This document shows, in pieces, positions 1 to 5,903 of a DNA stretch of 10,092 nucleotides. Made by a program: the position numbers and the translations under genes. Source of the stretch: Methylibium sp964616015 (GTDB taxonomy: Bacteria > Pseudomonadota > Gammaproteobacteria > Burkholderiales > Burkholderiaceae_C); assembly GCA_964616015.1 (NCBI GenBank), contig CAZTTC010000107.1, positions 1 to 10,092 of the forward strand. Direction: 5' to 3'. Position 1 is the stretch's first letter, and each line of letters begins with the position of its first letter. The notes under the pieces are model-generated. The model searched no databases and was not told the DNA's origin. It worked only from the letters and a program-made list of their open reading frames with translations.

Positions 1-275
1 CAGACCTTGCAGCCGACGCAGGTGGTCTCGTTGACGACCTTGGCGCCGGTCAGGTGATCGATGGTGATCGCCTCGACCGGGCAGGCGTGCAGGCACCAGG
101 CCTCGTCGCACTGCGTGCAGGTGTAGGGGACCTTGCGGCCGGTGTGATGGAAGTCGAACACCTTGATGCGCGACTTGCTCGGTGCGTAGGTGGCGTAGTT
201 CTCGAAGGAACAGGCCATCTCGCACTGCAGGCACCCGGTGCACTTCTCCGGGTCGAGGTGGAGGGTCTTCTGCAT
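1..275 (-). CDS. 4Fe-4S polyferredoxin-type electron-transfer subunit, AOR-associated type (5' part only)
   Basis: The gene starts on the minus strand at the ATG complementary to 273-275 and runs off the left edge after 91 complete codons. A GGAG ribosome-binding site lies 10 nt upstream (complement of 286-289). The visible protein has three cysteine groups: C12-x2-C15-x2-C18-x3-C22, C53-x2-C56-x4-C61-x3-C65 followed by Pro, and C86-x2-C89, with the next codon beginning TG and so probably another Cys. This is the arrangement of multi-cluster electron-transfer subunits such as HycB/DmsB/YdhY. There is no signal peptide or Tat motif, so it is probably cytoplasmic. The opening MQKTLHLDPEKCTGC and the position opposite an AcoR-type regulator resemble AorA, the small Fe-S subunit of aldehyde oxidoreductase in denitrifying betaproteobacteria. 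That assignment is an inference, because the catalytic subunit is outside the window. The Fe-S protein class itself is secure. Confidence 0.85.
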   Translation of the reverse strand, partial: MQKTLHLDPEKCTGCLQCEMACSFENYATYAPSKSRIKVFDFHHTGRKVPYTCTQCDEAWCLHACPVEAITIDHLTGAKVVNETTCVGCKV

Positions 276-345
276 GGCTCGCTGTCTCCGCTGGCGTTGT
301 GAAGAGTCTCGGGAGCCCGAGCGGCCACCACCAGCCCGCTCTAGG

Positions 346-405
346 AACCCTGATGCCTATGTTCTGGACTAGGCAGCCCGCTTCATATCCGGGGATAACC
401 CTGAT
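346..405. repeat. 9-bp direct repeat AACCCTGAT, two copies 51 bp apart
   Basis: AACCCTGAT occurs at 346-354 and again at 397-405. The centre-to-centre distance of 51 bp is close to five helical turns, so two proteins bound there would face the same side of the DNA. The second copy abuts the TATCC-GG-GGATA palindrome at 386-397. The repeat could mark upstream activator sites for the adjacent sigma-54 regulator, but two 9-mers are weak evidence and a role is only inferred. Confidence 0.3.
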
Positions 406-531
406 CTGACACGGTACAAGGCGCCGCACCGGCCAGTCCAGTCGCTCCCACCCCGCCGGCGGGAGCATGTTCCAGCGCGGCGCAGGATGCTGACGGCGAG
501 GTCGCTCAGGCGGGCCGACCTTGCTTCGAAA

Positions 532-560
532 TTGAACAGCACTTCCATATCTTCTAGCAT
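532..560 (+). promoter_or_regulatory. Candidate sigma-70 promoter of the sigma-54 activator gene
   Basis: A -35 box TTGAAC (532-537, 4/6 to TTGACA) and a -10 box TAGCAT (555-560, 4/6 to TATAAT) are separated by exactly 17 bp. This sits in the most AT-rich stretch of the intergenic region. Transcription would start near 567, leaving a leader of about 118 nt before the ATG at 685. The inverted pair AGCAT (556-560) / ATGCT (574-578) straddles the predicted start site and might be an operator. The promoter also argues against translation starting upstream at the in-frame ATG at 487. Confidence 0.45.
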
Positions 561-672
561 CCGCGCTTCGACAATGCTCGGCGAGCCGCATCCGGCCTCG
601 CCGGGCTGCCGTACCACGGTCAGGCCACACAAGAAGACCGAGAAGACCGGGACAAGCCGCTGCGGCGGCAAG

Positions 673-678
673 AAAGGA
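673..678 (+). promoter_or_regulatory. Ribosome-binding site fixing the activator start
   Basis: AAAGGA lies 6 nt upstream of the ATG at 685. No comparable Shine-Dalgarno sequence precedes the in-frame ATGs at 487 or 745, so 685 is the preferred start. Confidence 0.65.
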
Positions 679-684
679 CCCAGG

Positions 685-2754
685 ATGTCCAGCCAGAGCG
701 TGCAACCCGCCCCGTCCGCCGGACGCCGGCGTCGCGACGAATCGATGGAACGTCCGATCGCCAGCGCCCTGCCGCTGGACGGCGAGCACGTGCTGTCGAT
801 CAACGAGTCGCACGAGCGCTGCGCCGCGCTGGGCCTGAGCCGCATCGGAGCGCCCGACTACACGCCGATGGGACGCGCGGACTTCAGCCTGATCCGCGAG
901 CGCAACCGGCGCCTCTTCACGCACGCCGCGCCGGTGATGGAACTGCTCTACGGCCAGGTCGTGCGCACCCAGAGCATGGTGGTGCTGACCGATGCGCAGG
1001 GCACCATCCTGCACTCGATCGGCGACGAGGACTTCCTCGAAAAAGCCGGCAAGGTGGCGCTGGCGCCGGGCGTCAACTGGGCTGAGTGCAACAAGGGCAC
1101 CAACGGCATGGGCACCGCGCTGGTCGACGAGACCGCCGTGCTGGTGCACGCCGACGAGCACTTCATGCACGCCAACCACTTCCTGACCTGCCAGGCCGCG
1201 CCCATCCTCGACCCGCGCGGCAACATCCTGGGCGTGCTCGACGTCTCCGGCGACCGCCGCGGCTACCACCCGCACACGATGGGGCTGGTCAAGATGTCGG
1301 CGCGCATGATCGAGAACCACTGGCTGAACGACGACTTCAGCGACTCGCTGCGCTTGCATTTCCACCCGCGCATGGAGTTCATCGGCACGCTGATGGAAGG
1401 CATCCTGGCGGTCGACCGCGACGGCCGCATCCTCGGCGCCAACCGCAGCGCGCTGGACCTGCTGGGACTGTCGGGCGCGGCGCTGCGCATGCACACCGTG
1501 ACCAGCCTGTTGTCGACGCCGATGGGCGCCATCGTCGACCGTGGCCGCTCCCTGCTGGTGGCGCCGATGCGCATGGCGCTGCCCAGCGGACAGTCCATCC
1601 ACGTGCAGGCGCGCTGCAACTGGCCGTTGTGGCAGGGCGGCTGGACGGCCGTCAGCGAGGTCGCCGACAGCAGCCTGCCGGCCACGCCCGAGCGGGCGGG
1701 CGCGGCGGCCGACGCGGGGGCGCCGGCCCCGGCGGGCACCCCCGAGCCCGCCCCCAAGGCCCCGGCCCCGGGCTTCGCGCGCCTGCTGTGCGGCGACCCC
1801 CAGGTCGAGACCGTGATCGGCAAGCTGCGCCGCGTCCTCAACCGCGACATCCCGGTGCTGATCCTCGGCGAGGCCGGCAGCGGCAAGGAGATGCTGGCGC
1901 GCGCCATCCACGCCGAGTCACGCCGCGCCGCGCGAGCCTTCGTCGCGGTGCAATGCGCCTCGACCGCCGAGGCCCAGCTCGAGGCCGAGCTGTTCGGCTA
2001 CGCGGAAGGCGCCTATCCCGGCGCGCGCCGCCCGGGTGCCGTCGGCAAGCTGGTGCAGGCCTCCGGGGGCACGCTCTTCCTCGACGAGATCGGCGGCCTG
2101 CCGTCGGGCCTGCAGGCCCGCCTGCTGCGCGTGCTGCAGGAGCGCCAGGTCACGCCGCTGGGCGCGATGCAGCCGGTGGACATCGACGTCGCGCTGGTCG
2201 CGGCCACCGACCGCAACCCGCGCGAGCTGATCGACAGCCACTGCATCCGCGAGGACCTCTACTACCGGCTCAACGGATTGGCGGTCAAGCTGCCGGCCCT
2301 GCGCGAGCGCTCGGACCTGATGGCGCTGGTGCGCCGGCTGCTGTCCGAAGAATCGCCCCAGCGCAGCCTCGGCCTGGCGCCCGAGGTCGAGACGCTGCTG
2401 CAGCGCTACGACTGGCCCGGCAACCTGCGGCAGCTGGCCAATGTGTTGCACACCGCTGCGGTGATGGCCGCGGGCGAGAGCCTGATCACGCGCGAGCACC
2501 TGTCGGACGACTTCCTCGATGAAGCCCTGCAGCGCGCCGGCGCGCAGGTCGCCGCCTCAACCGCGGTCGAGGCGGCGGGGGTCGGCCGCGTCGCGATCGG
2601 CGCCGGCAACGGCGCCACGCTCGAGGAGCTGGAGCGCGAGATGATCCGCCAGGCGGTCGAGGCCGCCGACGGCAACATCTCGGTCGCCTCCAAGCGGCTG
2701 GGCATCAGCCGCAACACGATCTACCGCAAGCTGCGCTGGCGCGCGGCAGAGTAG
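685..2754 (+). CDS. AcoR-family sigma-54-dependent transcriptional activator (GAF / PAS-like / AAA+ / Fis HTH)
   Basis: This 689-residue protein is a bacterial enhancer-binding protein. An AcoR-type GAF sensor domain spans about 85-212, a PAS-like segment 230-325, and an Ala/Pro-rich linker about 332-363. The AAA+ domain (about 366-605) has Walker A GEAGSGKE (395-402) and Walker B LFLDEIG (D467, E468). A Fis-type helix-turn-helix ends the protein (about 646-689; GNISVASKRLGISRNTIYRK). The sigma-54-contact loop, normally GAFTGA, is GAYPGA at 442-447, with Pro445 replacing the threonine important for sigma-54 contact. The rest of the ATPase looks intact. There is no receiver domain, so a small ligand bound by the GAF domain is the likely signal; AcoR relatives respond to acetoin, alcohols or aldehydes. 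It is divergent from the AOR-type Fe-S gene, its most likely target. The 3' end overlaps the convergent hydrolase gene by 34 bp. Confidence 0.92.
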   Translation: MSSQSVQPAPSAGRRRRDESMERPIASALPLDGEHVLSINESHERCAALGLSRIGAPDYTPMGRADFSLIRERNRRLFTHAAPVMELLYGQVVRTQSMVVLTDAQGTILHSIGDEDFLEKAGKVALAPGVNWAECNKGTNGMGTALVDETAVLVHADEHFMHANHFLTCQAAPILDPRGNILGVLDVSGDRRGYHPHTMGLVKMSARMIENHWLNDDFSDSLRLHFHPRMEFIGTLMEGILAVDRDGRILGANRSALDLLGLSGAALRMHTVTSLLSTPMGAIVDRGRSLLVAPMRMALPSGQSIHVQARCNWPLWQGGWTAVSEVADSSLPATPERAGAAADAGAPAPAGTPEPAPKAPAPGFARLLCGDPQVETVIGKLRRVLNRDIPVLILGEAGSGKEMLARAIHAESRRAARAFVAVQCASTAEAQLEAELFGYAEGAYPGARRPGAVGKLVQASGGTLFLDEIGGLPSGLQARLLRVLQERQVTPLGAMQPVDIDVALVAATDRNPRELIDSHCIREDLYYRLNGLAVKLPALRERSDLMALVRRLLSEESPQRSLGLAPEVETLLQRYDWPGNLRQLANVLHTAAVMAAGESLITREHLSDDFLDEALQRAGAQVAASTAVEAAGVGRVAIGAGNGATLEELEREMIRQAVEAADGNISVASKRLGISRNTIYRKLRWRAAE

Positions 2755-3746
2755 GTCGCCACCTCGGCCACCCAGTCGCGCGCGGCAGCCGCCAGCGCAG
2801 GCGCCAGCAAGGGATCGCCCATCCGGTGCCCGGCGCCCGGGACGGCCGTCGCGCGCGCGCCGGCAAGCCGTGCCACGAGCGAGCGGGCCGCGGCCGGATC
2901 GCAGGTGGCATCGGCCTCGCCCCACGCCACCCGCACCGGCCGTGCGCCCAGCGGCGGCGGCTCCTCGGGGTCGATCCCGCCCCAGCCGCCCAGCGCGTAG
3001 TGCACGTGGACGCGCCAACTGGCGCGCATCGCCGGCGTGGCCGCCGGCAGGCGGGCGACGTCCAAGCGCAGCCCGTCCTGCGCGGCGGCGCCGCCGGGCT
3101 GCGATTGCAGCTCGTCGTAGGCCGACCAGACCCGCGCGGCGCGCTCGTCGTCGGCGATCGCACTCGGCGTTGACCCTGGGTCGGGGCCGCGCGGCGCCGT
3201 CCCTCCCTGGAACAGCGCCTCGATCGCGTCGGCAGCCGCCTCGCCCAGCCAGGCCCGGCCCGGCGTTCCCAGCCAGCGCCGCCAGGGCGCGATGTAACGC
3301 CGCGTCTCGGACACCGCGCCGGTGAAGGGGCTCCTGAGGAACAGCCCGTCGACCTGCGCCGGCCAGCGCCGCGCATAGGCCAGGGCCACGCAGGCGCCCC
3401 AGGACCCGCCGACCACCGCCCAGCGCGCCAGGCCCCGGTGCTCACGCAGGCGCTCCATGTCGGACAGCAGCGCGCCAAGATCGTTGGACGCGGTCTCGCC
3501 CGACGGCGCGCTGCGCCCGCAGCCGCGCTGGTCCAGCAGAAACCAGCGCACCGCCAGGCCGGCGAACCAGCGCGTCGGCTCGATGCGGCTGGCCCCGCCC
3601 GGCCCGCCGTGCACGATCAGCACCGGCAGGCCCCGCGGGTCGCCGCCCTCGGCCCACCAGACGCGGTGGCCGTCGCAGGCATCCAGCCAGTCGCCCCGAG
3701 GCAGCCCCGGGGCCGGCGCTGGCGAGGTTCGCGAGGCGTCGCTCAT
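2721..3746 (-). CDS. Alpha/beta hydrolase, peptidase family S33 (proline iminopeptidase type)
   Basis: This 341-residue protein carries the signatures of proline iminopeptidases: HGGPGG (46-51, oxyanion hole), DQRGCGRS (72-79), nucleophile elbow GGSWG with Ser115, acid Asp279 in WGEAD, and His307 in GAGHRM. The triad therefore looks complete and the enzyme active. Such enzymes release N-terminal proline from peptides, although the fold also includes esterases and amidases, so substrate specificity is uncertain. There is no signal peptide, so it is probably cytoplasmic. The start (ATG complementary to 3744-3746) was chosen because the family homology begins shortly after it; the upstream open frame is antisense to pqqB. 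Only a weak purine stretch serves as a ribosome-binding site. The gene is divergent from pqqB, 111 bp away, and its last 34 bp overlap the 3' end of the activator gene. No pqqF/pqqG-type protease is seen here, so a role in trimming PqqA is conceivable but unsupported. Confidence 0.88.
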   Translation of the reverse strand: MSDASRTSPAPAPGLPRGDWLDACDGHRVWWAEGGDPRGLPVLIVHGGPGGASRIEPTRWFAGLAVRWFLLDQRGCGRSAPSGETASNDLGALLSDMERLREHRGLARWAVVGGSWGACVALAYARRWPAQVDGLFLRSPFTGAVSETRRYIAPWRRWLGTPGRAWLGEAAADAIEALFQGGTAPRGPDPGSTPSAIADDERAARVWSAYDELQSQPGGAAAQDGLRLDVARLPAATPAMRASWRVHVHYALGGWGGIDPEEPPPLGARPVRVAWGEADATCDPAAARSLVARLAGARATAVPGAGHRMGDPLLAPALAAAARDWVAEVATYSAARQRSLR

Positions 3747-3857
3747 GGTTTTCTTCACAGGGTCTGTGCGGGGTTGCGGCGACCTGCTCGCGTCGGCCAC
3801 TCTCTCGCGGATGAGGAGTCCGATTCTTGCCCGGCGCCGTGCGCGCTGCCTGCCGCG
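3747..3857. promoter_or_regulatory. Divergent hydrolase / pqqB intergenic region
   Basis: These 111 bp separate the hydrolase start from pqqB and should hold both promoters, but I see no clear -35/-10 or -24/-12 pair on either strand. A short perfect palindrome, CACAG-GGT-CTGTG (3756-3768), lies 10 nt upstream of the hydrolase start and might be an operator or leader hairpin. The pqqA gene often found immediately before pqqB is absent: no frame here encodes a Glu-x3-Tyr peptide. Confidence 0.4.
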
Positions 3858-3861
3858 ATGA
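3811..3861 (+). CDS. Possible 16-residue leader ORF coupled to pqqB
   Basis: The ORF encodes MRSPILARRRARCLPR and stops at TGA (3859-3861), forming an ATGA overlap with the pqqB start. The same overlap joins pqqB to pqqC and pqqC to pqqD. It occupies the usual place of pqqA but has neither Glu nor Tyr, so it cannot be the PQQ precursor. It has no strong ribosome-binding site. If translated, it could deliver ribosomes to pqqB, which itself lacks a clear Shine-Dalgarno sequence. Chance occurrence is quite possible for an ORF this short. Confidence 0.2.
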   Translation: MRSPILARRRARCLPR

Positions 3862-4790
3862 AAGTCCTGGTGCTCGGCGCGGGGGCCGGGGGCGGCTGCC
3901 CGCAATGGAACTGCAACTGCGCGATGTGTGCCGCAGCCCGCGACGGCTCGCGGCTGATCCGCACGCGCACGCAAAGCTCCATCGCGGTCTCGCCCGACGG
4001 CCAGCGCTGGGTGCTGCTCAACGCATCGCCCGACATCGGCACGCAGCTGCGCTCGCAGCCGGCCCTGCATCCGAAGCAGGGTCTGCGCGACTCGCCGATC
4101 AAGGCCGTCGTGCTGATGGACGCGCAGATCGACCACGCGACCGGCCTGCTGAGCCTGCGCGAGGGCCCGCCGCTGGAGCTCTACGTCACGCCCTGCGTGT
4201 TTGAGGACCTGACGACCGGCCTGCCCATCCTGACCGTGCTGGAGCACTACTGCGGCGTGCGCTGGCACATGCTGCCGGTGGCCGGCGAGCAGAAGCTGGC
4301 CGAGTTCGCGGTCGACGGCTTCGAGGCTCTGCGCTTTCGCGCCATCGCGATCCCCGGCAAGGCCCCGCCCTACTCGCCGCACCGCCACGACCCCAAGGTC
4401 GGCGACAACATTGCGCTCGAGATCACCGACCGCGCGAGCGGCCGGCGCCTCTTCTACGCGCCGGGCCTGGCCGATGTCGGCCCCGCCGAGCTGGAGTGGA
4501 TGCAGGACGCCGCCTGCGTGATGGTCGACGGCACCTTCTGGACCGAGGACGAGATGGTGCGCGCCGGCCTCGGCAGCAAGCACGCCTCCGACATGGGCCA
4601 CCTGCCGCAGACCGGCGCGGCCGGGCGCAGCGGGATGATGGACGCGCTGGACCGCACGCGCGCCGGGCGCAAGCTGCTGATCCACATCAACAACAGCAAC
4701 CCCATCCTCGACGAGCACGGCCCCGAGCGCGAGGCATTGAGCGCACGCGGCATCGAGGTGGCGCACGACGGCATGGAGATCGAGGTATGA
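3858..4790 (+). CDS. pqqB: PqqB, metallo-beta-lactamase-fold PQQ biosynthesis protein
   Basis: This 310-residue protein, normal for the family, acts on the cross-linked Glu-Tyr intermediate; current knowledge assigns PqqB to hydroxylation of the tyrosine with an active-site metal. It begins MKVLVLGAGAGGGCPQWNCN and has the structural zinc motif C19-x-C21-x2-C24. The metal-binding loop DAQIDH (88-93) is the PqqB form of the metallo-beta-lactamase HxHxDH motif, with the first two histidines replaced and D92-H93 retained. Further conserved blocks are GHLPQTG (247-253) and HINNSNPIL (from H276). The start at 3858 matches the family N-terminus; upstream in-frame codons are non-homologous. No good ribosome-binding site is present. 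The stop codon overlaps the pqqC start (ATGA, 4787-4790), implying translational coupling. It is the first recognised gene of the operon. Confidence 0.97.
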   Translation: MKVLVLGAGAGGGCPQWNCNCAMCAAARDGSRLIRTRTQSSIAVSPDGQRWVLLNASPDIGTQLRSQPALHPKQGLRDSPIKAVVLMDAQIDHATGLLSLREGPPLELYVTPCVFEDLTTGLPILTVLEHYCGVRWHMLPVAGEQKLAEFAVDGFEALRFRAIAIPGKAPPYSPHRHDPKVGDNIALEITDRASGRRLFYAPGLADVGPAELEWMQDAACVMVDGTFWTEDEMVRAGLGSKHASDMGHLPQTGAAGRSGMMDALDRTRAGRKLLIHINNSNPILDEHGPEREALSARGIEVAHDGMEIEV

Positions 4791-5542
4791 ACGCGGCCCT
4801 GGCGCAGGGCACCGCGGACACGGCGCCGTGGTCGCCGGCGGAGTTCGAGGCGCGCCTGCGCGCCAGGGAGTCGGGCTATCACATCCACCATCCGTTCAAC
4901 CGACGGCTCAACAGCGGCGCGCTGGCGCCCTTCCAGGTGCGCGGCTGGGTGGCGAACCGCTTCTACTACCAGCTGGCGATCCCGATGAAGGACGCCGCGG
5001 TGATGAGCAACTGCGACGACCGCGAGACGCGCCGCCGCTGGCTGCTGCGCATGCTGGACCACGACGGCCACGACGACTTCCAGGGTGCCAGCGCGGGCGG
5101 CATCGAGATCTGGACCCAGCTCGGCCTGGCCGTCGGGCTGACGCGCGAGGACCTGTGGTCGCAGCGGCACGTGCAGCCGGGTGTGCGCTTCGCGGTCGAC
5201 GCCTACGTCAACTTCGCGCGGCGCTCGCCCTGGCAGGAAGGCGTGATCTCCTCGCTGACCGAGATGTTCGCGCCCAAGATCCACGCCGACCGCCTGGCCG
5301 GCTGGCCCAGCCACTACCCGTGGATCGACGCCACAGGCCTGGGCTACTTCCGCGCCCGCATCCCGCTGGCGCAGCGCGACGTCGAGCATGGCCTCGAGGT
5401 CGCCATGACCTACGGCAACACCCGGGCGAAGCAGGAGCGCGCGATCGAGATCCTGCAGTTCAAGATCGACGTGCTGTGGGCCATGCTCGACGCCGTCGAG
5501 CGCGCCTACCCCGACGACCTGCCCGAAGCGCAGCGCCCATGA
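4787..5542 (+). CDS. pqqC: PqqC, pyrroloquinoline-quinone synthase
   Basis: PqqC catalyses the last step of PQQ formation, the cofactor-free, oxygen-dependent ring closure and eight-electron oxidation of AHQQ, in the cytoplasm. The 251-residue sequence closely follows the Klebsiella enzyme as I remember it. Conserved blocks are YHIHHPFN (31-38), GWVANRFYYQ (53-62), LDHDG (90-94), RHVQPGVRFAVDAYVNFARR (127-146), TEMFAPKIH (158-166, His166 in the active site) and EILQFK (221-226, active-site Lys226). The segment after DHDG (about 95-103) is a few residues longer than in Klebsiella. The gene starts inside the pqqB stop and ends inside the pqqD start, both as ATGA overlaps, so pqqB, pqqC and pqqD are very likely translated in near-equal amounts from one mRNA. 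All active-site regions look intact. Confidence 0.98.
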   Translation: MNAALAQGTADTAPWSPAEFEARLRARESGYHIHHPFNRRLNSGALAPFQVRGWVANRFYYQLAIPMKDAAVMSNCDDRETRRRWLLRMLDHDGHDDFQGASAGGIEIWTQLGLAVGLTREDLWSQRHVQPGVRFAVDAYVNFARRSPWQEGVISSLTEMFAPKIHADRLAGWPSHYPWIDATGLGYFRARIPLAQRDVEHGLEVAMTYGNTRAKQERAIEILQFKIDVLWAMLDAVERAYPDDLPEAQRP

Positions 5543-5799
5543 GCGACGACCGCCAACCGAAGCTGGCCCCGATGTACCGCCTGCAGTTCGAGCCGGCCCA
5601 GGACTGCTGGGTGCTGCTCTACCCGGAAGGCCTGGTCAAGCTGAACCAGCCCGCGACCGAGATCCTCAAGCGCTGCGACGGCAAGACGACGATCGCCGAC
5701 ATCACGGCCGACCTCGAACGCGCCTTCTCGGCCACCGGCCTGCGCGGCGACGTCGACGATTTCCTGAGACATGCGGATGAACAGCACTGGATCGTCTGA
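5539..5799 (+). CDS. pqqD: PqqD, PqqA peptide chaperone
   Basis: PqqD binds the ribosomal precursor peptide PqqA and presents it to the radical SAM enzyme PqqE; it is the founding example of the RiPP recognition element. The 86-residue protein has the family pattern YRLQFEPAQDCWVLLYPEG (from residue 13), KLNQPATEILKRCDGKTT (about 34-51) and the DVDDFLRHADEQHWIV ending. The start at 5539 forms ATGA with the pqqC stop. Met12 is an alternative start, but it has no ribosome-binding site and would lose the overlap. A hairpin-rich spacer of 104 bp separates it from pqqE, unlike the tight joints upstream. Confidence 0.96.
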   Translation: MSDDRQPKLAPMYRLQFEPAQDCWVLLYPEGLVKLNQPATEILKRCDGKTTIADITADLERAFSATGLRGDVDDFLRHADEQHWIV

Positions 5800-5810
5800 C
5801 ATGGCCCGCC

Positions 5811-5891
5811 CCCGTTGCGGCTTCGCCGCTCCCCCTTGCGGGGGCGACGCTGGCGGCCCGGCAGAGCCGGATCCGCGGCGTCTGCTGGGCT
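5811..5891 (+). repeat. REP-like intergenic element with three tandem hairpins between pqqD and pqqE
   Basis: Three consecutive perfect short hairpins are visible: GCGGC-TTC-GCCGC (5817-5829), CCCCC-TTGC-GGGGG (5831-5844) and CCGGC-AGA-GCCGG (5858-5870). The last can extend with GG (5855-5856) and CC (5873-5874). I recall similar GC-rich hairpin blocks scattered between genes of Burkholderiales genomes, so this is probably a dispersed repeat inserted within the operon. No U-run follows the hairpins, so it is not a canonical terminator. In the mRNA it could act as a stability or processing element that separates pqqBCD from pqqE. Confidence 0.6.
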
Positions 5892-5903
5892 GGGAGAACT
5901 GAG

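Larger units (their letters stand above)
276..684. other. Divergent intergenic region between the Fe-S subunit gene and the sigma-54 activator gene
   Basis: No convincing gene lies in these 409 bases; open frames here lack ribosome-binding sites and recognisable protein motifs. The region holds the activator promoter (listed separately), short palindromes at 308-321 (CTCGGG-AG-CCCGAG), 386-397 (TATCC-GG-GGATA) and 452-463 (CCCGCCGGCGGG), and an inverted pair GCTCCC (444-449) / GGGAGC (461-466). A sigma-54 promoter for the minus-strand gene would be expected. The best GG-N10-GC match reads CGGGCTGGTGGTGGC on the minus strand (338 to 324), which keeps the invariant GG and GC but little else. 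A second, AGGCATCAGGGTTCCT (358 to 343), fits the -24 box better but has CC in place of the -12 GC. Neither is convincing in DNA this GC-rich. Confidence 0.6.

Noticed and set aside
487..684. 66-residue N-terminal extension of the activator starting at the ATG at 487
   Set aside because: The stretch has no family homology, no ribosome-binding site and lies across the likely promoter. The ATG at 685 has AAAGGA at good spacing.
1086..2522. Long plus-strand ORF (478 residues) in another frame of the activator gene
   Set aside because: Its composition is extremely Arg/Ala/Pro/Gly-rich without motifs. It is a high-GC shadow of the clearly homologous activator frame.
3747..4766. Minus-strand upstream extension of the hydrolase frame across pqqB
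   Set aside because: It is antisense to pqqB, and hydrolase homology begins only after the ATG at 3744-3746.
5572..5799. Shorter pqqD starting at Met12
   Set aside because: No ribosome-binding site, and it would break the ATGA overlap pattern shared by pqqB/C and pqqC/D.
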